Made by a program: the position numbers and the translations under genes
Assembly: GCA_021773055.1 (NCBI GenBank)
Contig: JAJFKV010000004.1
Span: 1-64,000, forward strand
DNA from: Woeseiaceae bacterium
GTDB taxonomy: Bacteria; Pseudomonadota; Gammaproteobacteria; Steroidobacterales; Woeseiaceae
DNA: 64,000 bases
Direction: 5' to 3'
The notes under the pieces: generated by a model
Seen by the model: only the letters and a program-made list of their open reading frames with translations
Database searches by the model: none
What the model was told of the DNA's origin: nothing
Shown here: one piece after another, positions 19,023 through 26,309 of the stretch
How the letters are laid out: every line of letters begins with the position of its first letter
Numbering within the stretch: the first letter of the stretch is position 1

Positions 19023-19813
19023 ATCTGGAATCCGGAATCCGAATACACTATCGGGATGGTGGTGCGGGCAAACCAATACTTTTCATGCCTGGAATTGCCG
19101 CGACGCTCGATAGCTGGAATTATCAGGTACAGGGTTTGCAAGATCGCTTTCGTTGTATCTGCGTTGACATGCGTGGCCATGGCGATTCGGACAAGCCGTA
19201 TACCGGCTATAGCTACAATGAGATGTGCGATGATATTCACGCGCTACTGGTCACACTCGACTTGCGCGACGTGACGCTCGTGGGCTGGTCAATGGCTGCT
19301 GGTGTTGGCCTCAATTACGTCGCTGATTGCAATACAGATGGACGCGTCACCAGACTGGCGATGGTCGGGCCCGCAACGCCACGGCTATTGGCGACGGACA
19401 CCGAAGCTTTCGGCCTGGACGCCGACGCGGCAGAGGCAACGCTGGAGGGAATGCGAATCGCATTGCCGGAGACGATGGCTGCTTTTGCCGGCGCGAATTT
19501 CCACCGTGAGGACATGGCGGCGACAACCGCCTGGTTTCTGTCCATGTGGCTGAAAATGCCTGCGTATGTCGGCTATCAGTGTTTCAAGACACTGCTCAGG
19601 GAAGACTTGCGAGACAAGCTGGACCTGGTTGATGTACCGACCCTGATCTGCCACGGCCGCCATGACCTGGTCGCGCCACCGGGGTGGTCAGACTACATGG
19701 CGACCCGAATACCACAATGTAAGCTGACATGGTTCGAAAACAGCGGCCATGCCCTGATGGTCGAAGAGCCGGATGCCCTATCCAAGGAGCTGGCAGCATT
19801 CGCGGGTGGTTGA
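19010..19813 (+). CDS. Alpha/beta hydrolase (3-oxoadipate enol-lactonase-like)
   Basis: 267 aa, classical alpha/beta hydrolase fold: strand FMPGIAATLDSW, VDMRGHGDSDKP, nucleophile elbow VGWSMAAG with Ser, acid residue in ICHGRHDLVAP and terminal His in NSGHALMVEEP. The overall look is of enol-lactone hydrolases and C-C hydrolases, but substrate calls from this fold are weak. The start overlaps the esterase gene by 13 bp with AGGA just upstream. It closes the FecIR-TBDR operon. A 7-bp inverted repeat at 19849-19870 follows the stop but lacks a T-run. Confidence 0.88.
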   Translation: MPFINLESGIRIHYRDGGAGKPILFMPGIAATLDSWNYQVQGLQDRFRCICVDMRGHGDSDKPYTGYSYNEMCDDIHALLVTLDLRDVTLVGWSMAAGVGLNYVADCNTDGRVTRLAMVGPATPRLLATDTEAFGLDADAAEATLEGMRIALPETMAAFAGANFHREDMAATTAWFLSMWLKMPAYVGYQCFKTLLREDLRDKLDLVDVPTLICHGRHDLVAPPGWSDYMATRIPQCKLTWFENSGHALMVEEPDALSKELAAFAGG

Positions 19814-19993
19814 ATGATCGTCTAAAGCCGTTCCAGAGGATAACCATTGGCCGAAATTCGCGATTCGGCCTTGCTACGAACGGTGACATCGTCAAGAATG
19901 TCCGTCCCGTACGGGCTGTCAGTCGTTAATCGTATTTTCGACCAGAACAGTTGTCAGTACATCATTCAATTCAAGTAGCTTTCTGGGCGGAGC

Positions 19994-21046
19994 ATGAAAT
20001 CAACGATTAAGGATGTCGCGAGGCTCGCCGGCGTTTCGTTCAAGACCGTATCCAGAGTGATTAATAACGAGCGTACCGTCAAAGAGGAATCCCAGGCGAA
20101 AGTCTGGAAGGCGATAAAGCAACTTGATTACCAGCCGAACCTGTCGGCACGCCACCTGCGTGGCGCACCGTCATCTATTGCCCTGATTTACGACAACCCG
20201 AACAGCAATTACATTATCGAGATGCAGCAGGGAGTTCTCGACCAATGCCGTGACAAGAGATTTGAGCTTGTGATACATCCCTGTGATTCGAGCTCGCCGG
20301 ATATCGTCAAAGAGCTCACGCAGATCGTCACCAAGAGCGGAGTCGGGGGCATGGTGCTAACTCCACCGTTGTCCGAAATGCCACACGTAATCGCAAAGCT
20401 CAATGAAGAAAACATTAAGCACGTGCGGATCGTATCGGGGTCCTCGTCGCCGGACGATATGTCGCTGTGTGTATATGTTGATGACCGGGCCGCTGCCAAT
20501 CAAATTACTCAACACCTGATCGAGCAGGGGCACCGGAAAATCGGTTTTTTTGGTGGAGACCCCGCCCACGCGTCCAGTGGTAAGCGGATGCTTGGCTACA
20601 AAGAAGCGCTGCAGGCCAACGGTCTTGATATTGATGACGACCTCATTCTTCCCGGTCAGTACTCGTTCGAATCGGGTGCCGAACGTGCCAGGTATCTCAT
20701 TGACCATGACATGTTGCCGACAGCGATTTTCGGTTGTAATGACGACATAGCCGCCGGCGCAATGTTTTACGCACAGAACCATGGCGTTAATGTGCCGAAA
20801 CAACTTGCGATCGCCGGCTTCGAGGACAACCCGTTTTCGAGACACACCTGGCCGAGGCTAACCACGAGCCGGCAGAACAACAATGAAATTGCTCAACGTG
20901 CCGCAGAATTGTTGATCGCTGAAATTTGTCCGGGTCGATACGACATTGACGTCGAGTCTGGCAATGGATTTGAGCCTCAATTGGTTGTTCGGGATTCAAC
21001 GGTGCAAGTGGCGAGCAAGAAGACCGCCGGGGCCGTCAGTACTTAG
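19994..21046 (+). CDS. nagR: LacI-family repressor, probable NagR
   Basis: 350 aa. An N-terminal LacI helix-turn-helix (TIKDVARLAGVSFKTVSRVINNERTVKEESQAKV) with the hinge helix LSARHLRG, then a periplasmic-binding-like effector domain. It is the first gene of the GlcNAc cluster. The GACAACGTTGTC sites found at the nagB-II, kinase and TBDR promoters are 12-bp palindromes with the central CG typical of LacI-family operators, so this protein is the obvious ligand. By analogy to NagR of Alteromonadales and Xanthomonadales the effector would be GlcNAc-6-P; this is inference. No full operator stands before its own start. Confidence 0.88.
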   Translation: MKSTIKDVARLAGVSFKTVSRVINNERTVKEESQAKVWKAIKQLDYQPNLSARHLRGAPSSIALIYDNPNSNYIIEMQQGVLDQCRDKRFELVIHPCDSSSPDIVKELTQIVTKSGVGGMVLTPPLSEMPHVIAKLNEENIKHVRIVSGSSSPDDMSLCVYVDDRAAANQITQHLIEQGHRKIGFFGGDPAHASSGKRMLGYKEALQANGLDIDDDLILPGQYSFESGAERARYLIDHDMLPTAIFGCNDDIAAGAMFYAQNHGVNVPKQLAIAGFEDNPFSRHTWPRLTTSRQNNNEIAQRAAELLIAEICPGRYDIDVESGNGFEPQLVVRDSTVQVASKKTAGAVST

Positions 21047-21117
21047 TCAGGTCGCCGGCAGCTGACTCCGTCAGACGACCGATACGGATGCGTGCCAAGG
21101 CCCCGGGCACGAATCTA

Positions 21118-21159
21118 TTTACTTCAGGGCGTAAAGCAGTCCATAATGACAACGTTGTC
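21118..21159 (+). promoter_or_regulatory. nagB-II promoter with NagR-type operator
   Basis: The palindrome GACAACGTTGTC occupies 21148-21159. A promoter-like pair precedes it: TTTACT (21118-21123), 18-bp spacer, CATAAT (21142-21147), so a bound repressor would cover the start point. A GAGGG ribosome site (21166-21170) and the GTG start at 21177 follow. Confidence 0.7.
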
Positions 21160-21176
21160 TCGATAGAGGGCTGGCT

Positions 21177-22241
21177 GTGCAAGTTGTTGATAAACCCCGG
21201 GTGGGAAGCCTGAACCCGCAACACACGGCGATGTTCACGGAGGCGTCCGAGTCTGCGACGGTCGTAGAACGTCAGCTCGGAAAAAATCAAACAGCAGTCA
21301 GTGACATCGTAACCAGCCTGGTTCGGCATGAACCGCGAGCAGTGATCACTTGCGCCAGGGGCAGTTCGGACCATGCCGCCACCTTCTTTAAATATTTGGT
21401 CGAGTCGCAGCTTGGCGTGGTGACCTCGTCCGCGTCACCGTCAGTGCAATCGGTCTACAAGTCACAACAGCAACTTCGGGATACGTTGTACGTAACGATC
21501 ACTCAGTCAGGGAAAAGCCCCGACCTGTTGGACAATGCCAAACGGGCGAAAGACGCAGGTGCCAGAGTGCTTGTCCTCGTCAATGACGAAGAGTCGCCTA
21601 TTGTGCCGTTGGCAGATTTTGTTATTCCGTTGTGCGCCGGCAAAGAAAAAAGCGTCGCAGCGACGAAGTCTTTCATTGCTACGATTAGTGCCATGTTGCA
21701 CCTGGTCGCATTTTGGTCAGCGGACCCACGACTGAAAGAAGGCCTTTCTAGGTTACCTGAAGGCTTGCGTCAGACGTGGAGTTTGGATTGGCGGGCCGCG
21801 ATCGAAATGCTTATTGGTGCAAATAACCTGTTTGTGATTGGGCGAGGCCTGGGATTGGGGGTCGCGCAGGAAGCGGCGCTGAAGCTCAAAGAGGTTTGCG
21901 GCCTGCACGCCGAGGCGTTCAGCAGTGCGGAAGTAAGGCACGGACCGATGGCGCTGGTCGGCGACGGTTTTCCGGTGCTGGTACTGGCGCAGGGTGATGA
22001 AACCTTGCCCGGAACCGAGCAACTGGCAAGTGATTTTCGAGCGATGGGTGCCAATGTTTTGCTGGCCGCAGAAAATTACTCCGGAAAAAATGCATTGCCG
22101 GTCTCAAGCGGCTACCACTGTGCGATCCAACCGCTGTTGCTGATTCAGTCGTTTTATCGCATGAGCAACGAGCTCGCTATCCGGCGGGGCTTCAACCCCG
22201 ACCAGCCGCCGCACTTGAGAAAAGTGACAAGAACTGTCTGA
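21177..22241 (+). CDS. nagB-II: SIS-type glucosamine-6-phosphate deaminase
   Basis: 354 aa, two SIS domains. It follows the Shewanella NagB-II family: ARGSSDHAATFFKYLVE, ITQSGKSPDLLD, VAATKSF, VIGRGLGLGVAQEAALKLKEVCGLHAEAFSSAEVRHGP, and a C-terminal NPDQPPHLRKVTRTV. It lacks the glutamine amidotransferase half of GlmS, so it converts GlcN-6-P to fructose-6-P and ammonia in GlcNAc breakdown. The GTG at 21177 is preceded by GAGGG; an ATG at 21231 is an alternative. It overlaps nagA by 1 bp (TGATG). Confidence 0.92.
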   Translation: MQVVDKPRVGSLNPQHTAMFTEASESATVVERQLGKNQTAVSDIVTSLVRHEPRAVITCARGSSDHAATFFKYLVESQLGVVTSSASPSVQSVYKSQQQLRDTLYVTITQSGKSPDLLDNAKRAKDAGARVLVLVNDEESPIVPLADFVIPLCAGKEKSVAATKSFIATISAMLHLVAFWSADPRLKEGLSRLPEGLRQTWSLDWRAAIEMLIGANNLFVIGRGLGLGVAQEAALKLKEVCGLHAEAFSSAEVRHGPMALVGDGFPVLVLAQGDETLPGTEQLASDFRAMGANVLLAAENYSGKNALPVSSGYHCAIQPLLLIQSFYRMSNELAIRRGFNPDQPPHLRKVTRTV

Positions 22242-23383
22242 TGAAGAAAAGCCTGGTCAACGGCCGCATATTTACGGGTGAGCAGGTCCTCACCGGGCAT
22301 ACCATCGTTATCGAAGACCAGCGCATTCTGGGAGTCGTGCCGGACGATCAGGCTGGTGGCGCAAGTGAAGTCGTTGATCTAGAGGGCAATACAATCTTGC
22401 CAGGGCTGATAGATCTGCAGGTCAACGGTGGTGGTGGTGTGTTGTTCAACGATGCGCCGACGGCACAGGCAATTGGCCGAATATCCGCCGCGCATCGCCA
22501 ATTCGGGACGACCGCACTACTGCCAACATTGATCAGCGACGTACCAGAAAAAATGAGAGCTGCGATCACTGCAACAGACGAGGCAATTCGCAACTCGGTC
22601 CATTCGATTCCCGGAATTCACCTTGAAGGGCCATTCCTGAATGCGGCGCGCAACGGCGTGCACGACCCCGGCCATTTCCGCGAGTTGGACGACGAGGCGA
22701 TCCGTCTTGCGAGTTCGCTACAGCATGGCAAGACCTTACTGACGATAGCTCCAGAATGCGTGCAAGCAAAAGATATCAAACGACTGGTCGACGCCGGTGT
22801 GATTGTTGCGGCCGGGCATAGCGATGCCTCATATGAAATGCTCCGGTGTGCGATTGATGCCGGACTGCGTGGATTTACCCACTTGTTCAATGCGATGAGT
22901 CCCCTGACGAGCCGGGAACCGGGTGTGGTCGGTGCAGCGCTGGAAGATCAAGACAGTTGGTGCGGCGTAATTGCCGACGGTATCCATGTGCACTGGGCGA
23001 CACTCAGGTTGGCGCTGTCGGCGAAACAACGTGGCAAGGTGTTTCTTGTGACCGATGCGATGCCGCCAGTCGGTACCGACATCACAGAATTTCAGTTGCT
23101 CGGCGAAACCATATCCTGTAGCTCAAATGGCCTGACAAACGCACAAGGGCAGCTAGCCGGGTCCTCGCTCGATATGATTACTGCCGTTCGTAATGCTGTC
23201 GAGCATCTGAATGTTCATTGGGAGGAGGCTGTTCGCATGGCGAGCCAGTACCCGGCGGAGTTTCTCGGCATCGACTCGACCTACGGCAGGATCGAGCGCA
23301 ACTACATAGCAAACATGGTGCTCGTCGACGACGAACTTCAGGTCCTCGAAACCTGGGTGCTAGGCGCCCGTTTGCCGATATAG
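22241..23383 (+). CDS. nagA: N-acetylglucosamine-6-phosphate deacetylase
   Basis: 380 aa, amidohydrolase superfamily. It removes acetate from GlcNAc-6-P ahead of NagB-II. Metal and catalytic blocks are all present: GLIDLQVNGGGGVLFND, GIHLEGPFLN (Glu ligand), AAGHSDASYEM (His), FTHLFNAMSP (His) and FLVTDAMPPVGTD (catalytic Asp). Its start overlaps the stop of nagB-II, and its last 24 bp overlap the convergent symporter gene. Confidence 0.95.
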   Translation: MKKSLVNGRIFTGEQVLTGHTIVIEDQRILGVVPDDQAGGASEVVDLEGNTILPGLIDLQVNGGGGVLFNDAPTAQAIGRISAAHRQFGTTALLPTLISDVPEKMRAAITATDEAIRNSVHSIPGIHLEGPFLNAARNGVHDPGHFRELDDEAIRLASSLQHGKTLLTIAPECVQAKDIKRLVDAGVIVAAGHSDASYEMLRCAIDAGLRGFTHLFNAMSPLTSREPGVVGAALEDQDSWCGVIADGIHVHWATLRLALSAKQRGKVFLVTDAMPPVGTDITEFQLLGETISCSSNGLTNAQGQLAGSSLDMITAVRNAVEHLNVHWEEAVRMASQYPAEFLGIDSTYGRIERNYIANMVLVDDELQVLETWVLGARLPI

Positions 23384-25066
23384 CCTTGTGGTAAGCAACG
23401 CCGCTACGCTCATCACGATGAGCAGTCCCGTGGCCAGCAAGTAATCTTTGAACAGCAACGCACCGATGCCAAACAGGGCGGCGTAAACCCCAATCGTCGC
23501 TGCCAGGGTGGCACCGGCACCGCGGCGGATATCTGCTTTATCGACGTTGATGGAAGCATCAAATCGCCGCAAGGTCTCTGCATCGGATGGTGGCGTCAGC
23601 AATGTGACAATGACCCAGCCAACAGTCGTCAGTGCGACCGAAAAAATCAGTTTTTTCCAGCCGTCCAGGAACGCAAAATGACCAAATTCAAAATACATGC
23701 TAACGACGAATGACAGCACCATCGCCGATATTTCACTCCACACATTAATGCGGTGCCAAAACCATCGCAACAGAAAAAGCAAGCCGGTCCCGGCACCGAT
23801 ACTAAGCATCAGGCGAAACGCCTGCATGGCGCTTTCGAGCTTCAGCGCCAGCAGGCCGGCCAGCACCATCAGGACCACCGTTACAATCCTGCCGACCCGT
23901 ACCACTTGTTTATCTCCAGCATCCGGTGCAAGGAAACGTTTGTAGACGTCGTTGACAACGTAGGATGCACCCCAGTTCAGGCTGGTCGAAATAGTCGATA
24001 CATAGGCTGCAGCAAGCGATGCGACGACAATGCCGAGCATGCCGGATGGCACGTAGGCCAGCATTGCTGAATAGGCAAGATCATCCTTGACGAGGTCCGC
24101 GGACACGTGCGGCAAGGCCGATTGCAGGCTCGCAATGTCGGGAAATACGACGAGGGACGCAAGCGCAACGAGAATCCAGGGCCACGGGCGAATGGCATAG
24201 TGGCACACGTTGAAGAATGCCGAAGCGCCTACCGAGTGATTTTCGTCCTTGGCCGCCAGCATACGTTGCGCGATGTAGCCACCACCACCCGGTTCAGCTC
24301 CTGGATACCAGACGCTCCACCACTGGACCAGTAGTGGAATCAGCAACAGTGGCACATATTGATTGGGATCGGAGAAGTCCGGAAGAAACGAAATCTTATC
24401 TTGCAGGGCCGGGTGCGCGAGCAGGGCATCCAGCCCGCCAACGGCGGGGTGATTGACGGCAAAATAAGCCGCCAGGATCGAGCCGGCCATCGCCATGAAA
24501 AATAACAGAAAGTCAGTGATTAACACGCCGACGAAACCGCCCGCCGCACTGAATATTACGGTAATCAGTCCGGCCGTGATAATGACCGTTTCCGGTTCGA
24601 TCGCAAACAGGACACCACTGATTTTTATCGCGGCCAGAGTAACATTGGCCATGATCATGATATTGAAGAACAAGCCAAGATAGATGGCCCTGAAGCCACG
24701 CAGAAACCTGGCAGGCTTGCCACTGTAGCGTTGCTCGTAGAATTCAATATCCGTCGTAACGCCAAGTCGACGCCACAGCCGGGCATAGACAAAGGTCGTC
24801 AACATGCCGGTCACCAGGAAACACCACCAGACCCAGTTTCCAGAAATGCCCTGACTTCGTACTATCTGGGTTACGAGGTTCGGTGTGTCGGCCGCGAAGG
24901 TCGTGGCTACCATTGAAAATCCCAGTAACCACCACGGCATGTGGCGGTTGCCAAGGAAAAACGAGGCGCTATTTCGGCCGGCGCGTTTGCTAACCCAGAT
25001 ACCGACAAACAGAGTCATGCCCAGCGTGCCGATCACAATGCTCCAGTCGAGCAGAGATAGTTTCAT
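23360..25066 (-). CDS. Sodium:solute symporter (SSS family), probable GlcNAc carrier
   Basis: A 568-aa polytopic inner-membrane protein with about 13-14 helices. It has the SSS pattern: an early GTLGMTLFVGIWVSKRAGRNSASFFLGNR, SMVATTFAADTPNLVTQIVR, VVASLAAAYVSTISTSLNWGASYVVND (sodium-site Ser/Thr stretch). It lies 12 bp downstream of the kinase gene on the same strand, and the two share the operator at 26053. Given the cluster it most likely carries GlcNAc or a chitin/aminosugar product across the inner membrane, replacing the NagP porter of related genomes. Confidence 0.85.
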   Translation of the reverse strand: MKLSLLDWSIVIGTLGMTLFVGIWVSKRAGRNSASFFLGNRHMPWWLLGFSMVATTFAADTPNLVTQIVRSQGISGNWVWWCFLVTGMLTTFVYARLWRRLGVTTDIEFYEQRYSGKPARFLRGFRAIYLGLFFNIMIMANVTLAAIKISGVLFAIEPETVIITAGLITVIFSAAGGFVGVLITDFLLFFMAMAGSILAAYFAVNHPAVGGLDALLAHPALQDKISFLPDFSDPNQYVPLLLIPLLVQWWSVWYPGAEPGGGGYIAQRMLAAKDENHSVGASAFFNVCHYAIRPWPWILVALASLVVFPDIASLQSALPHVSADLVKDDLAYSAMLAYVPSGMLGIVVASLAAAYVSTISTSLNWGASYVVNDVYKRFLAPDAGDKQVVRVGRIVTVVLMVLAGLLALKLESAMQAFRLMLSIGAGTGLLFLLRWFWHRINVWSEISAMVLSFVVSMYFEFGHFAFLDGWKKLIFSVALTTVGWVIVTLLTPPSDAETLRRFDASINVDKADIRRGAGATLAATIGVYAALFGIGALLFKDYLLATGLLIVMSVAALLTTRLYRQTGA

Positions 25067-25078
25067 GGATAGCCTCTG

Positions 25079-26050
25079 TTATTCGTTAGGTGCACTGACG
25101 GATCCGATGGTCGTATGCAAACCCGCAGTGGCCGTGTCCTGAGTTTTCACCTGTTCTCGCGCGTACAGTACGGCGCCATCGAGAGGTGTATGTAATGCAG
25201 GTGATAGCATTTCCTGTACGTCCGTCGCCAGCCACGGTTCGATCGTCTGTCCCAGGCCGCCGACAAGCGATAGTCGTGTCGGGCGCAGACCCCAGATCGA
25301 TCGTGCCAGTGTTGATATATGACCGGCGCTATCGCGGACAATTGAGCAGGCCACCTCATCACCGTTGTTCGCCGCGGCAAATACCAACGGCGAAAGTCTG
25401 CCGTATTCATAAGGCTGTGCGCTCGCAAGTTTTTCAACAATGCCGATACCGGCAGCGTCAAAAAATGTATTCATATCTTCCTCGAGGACGGTAGACGGCC
25501 CAAGTTTGTCATAGGCAAGAAAACTCGCTCGTAATGCGGCAAGACCGATCCATGCGGCGCCGCCCTTGTCGCCAAACGGGAAACCAAATGCGCTATGAAT
25601 TCGTTGTGTGCCGCCAATACTCGAATAGCCACTGCACCCTGTTCCGGAAATGATAACCGCGCCCTCACTATTGCCATGAGACCCGTAACAGGCGATTTGC
25701 ATATCCGTCGTCAAATGCATGGAATGGTATGGATGTTGCCAATCTGCAATCGTCTCATAAGCAGCGGGAACATTGACTCCGGCCAGGCCGATACCGGCAA
25801 TGGCATGGGCGAAATCTGCGCGCCCAAGACCCGCATCGTTGAATGCTAGTTCGGTGGCCGCCAGTATTGAATTACGCGTGCGCTCAGGGTCTCGCAGCGG
25901 ATTGGCCGGCCCGGCCCGGCCGTTGCCAAGCACCTCGCCGGCGAATGAGACCAGTTGTGCCCGACAGCACGTACCGCCACCATCGATTCCGAGCAGGAAC
26001 CGGGCATTAGCGTGTTTTTGGGGCTCGCGGGCAGTCAATTCAGATTCCAA
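25079..26050 (-). CDS. nagK: BadF/BadG-type N-acetylglucosamine kinase
   Basis: 323 aa, ASKHA fold. The phosphate-1 motif FLLGIDGGGTCCRAQL, the ISGTGCSGYS phosphate-2 region and the LVGGLGQTIEPWL adenosine loop mark the BadF/BadG/BcrA family, which includes GlcNAc kinases of proteobacteria. It would turn cytoplasmic GlcNAc into GlcNAc-6-P for NagA. The frame start is TTG at 26050 with a very short leader and no clear ribosome site; a TTG at 26038 is an alternative. First gene of a two-gene unit with the symporter. Confidence 0.85.
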   Translation of the reverse strand: MESELTAREPQKHANARFLLGIDGGGTCCRAQLVSFAGEVLGNGRAGPANPLRDPERTRNSILAATELAFNDAGLGRADFAHAIAGIGLAGVNVPAAYETIADWQHPYHSMHLTTDMQIACYGSHGNSEGAVIISGTGCSGYSSIGGTQRIHSAFGFPFGDKGGAAWIGLAALRASFLAYDKLGPSTVLEEDMNTFFDAAGIGIVEKLASAQPYEYGRLSPLVFAAANNGDEVACSIVRDSAGHISTLARSIWGLRPTRLSLVGGLGQTIEPWLATDVQEMLSPALHTPLDGAVLYAREQVKTQDTATAGLHTTIGSVSAPNE

Positions 26051-26052
26051 GT

Positions 26053-26096
26053 GACAACGTTGTCGTCACATTATAGGAGACACACGCTTTTGTAAA
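26053..26096 (-). promoter_or_regulatory. nagK promoter with NagR-type operator
   Basis: On the minus strand TTTACA (26096-26091), a 15-bp spacer and a perfect TATAAT (26075-26070) precede the palindrome GACAACGTTGTC (26064-26053). The operator lies over the expected start point and abuts the TTG start, leaving almost no untranslated leader. The spacer is shorter than the ideal 17. Confidence 0.65.
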
Positions 26097-26192
26097 GCCA
26101 CACGGTAGTATAGAAAAGCCCTGTTTTTACAGTGTTTTTATTGAATGTTGTTCGAGAATTGAACGCCGATAGGTACTTATACCGATAAAAAC

Positions 26193-26241
26193 TTTACAAC
26201 GTTGTCATAAACGACTACTATCTTCGAAAGACAACGTTGTC
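26193..26241 (+). promoter_or_regulatory. TBDR promoter with two NagR-type operators
   Basis: TTTACA (26193-26198), a 17-bp spacer and TACTAT (26216-26221) form a good sigma-70 promoter. One operator, TACAACGTTGTC (26195-26206), overlaps the -35 box and another, GACAACGTTGTC (26230-26241), lies just past the start point. Centres are 35 bp apart, so the two sites are not quite on the same helix face. The arrangement means tight repression. Confidence 0.7.
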
Positions 26242-26309
26242 GTTTTGCGAGCCTTGCTGTGACCCGACAACAATCGATCGATAAACCGGTTCTCCCGGGG
26301 GGAATATCC

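Noticed and set aside
19849-19870. GGCCGAA/TTCGGCC inverted repeat after the lactonase-like gene as a terminator
   Set aside because: The 7-bp stem is perfect, but no T-run follows on either side, so it is not called as a terminator.
19935-19960. AACAGTTGTC ahead of the LacI-family gene as an autoregulatory site
   Set aside because: It keeps only one half-site and lacks the central CG, so evidence is too weak.
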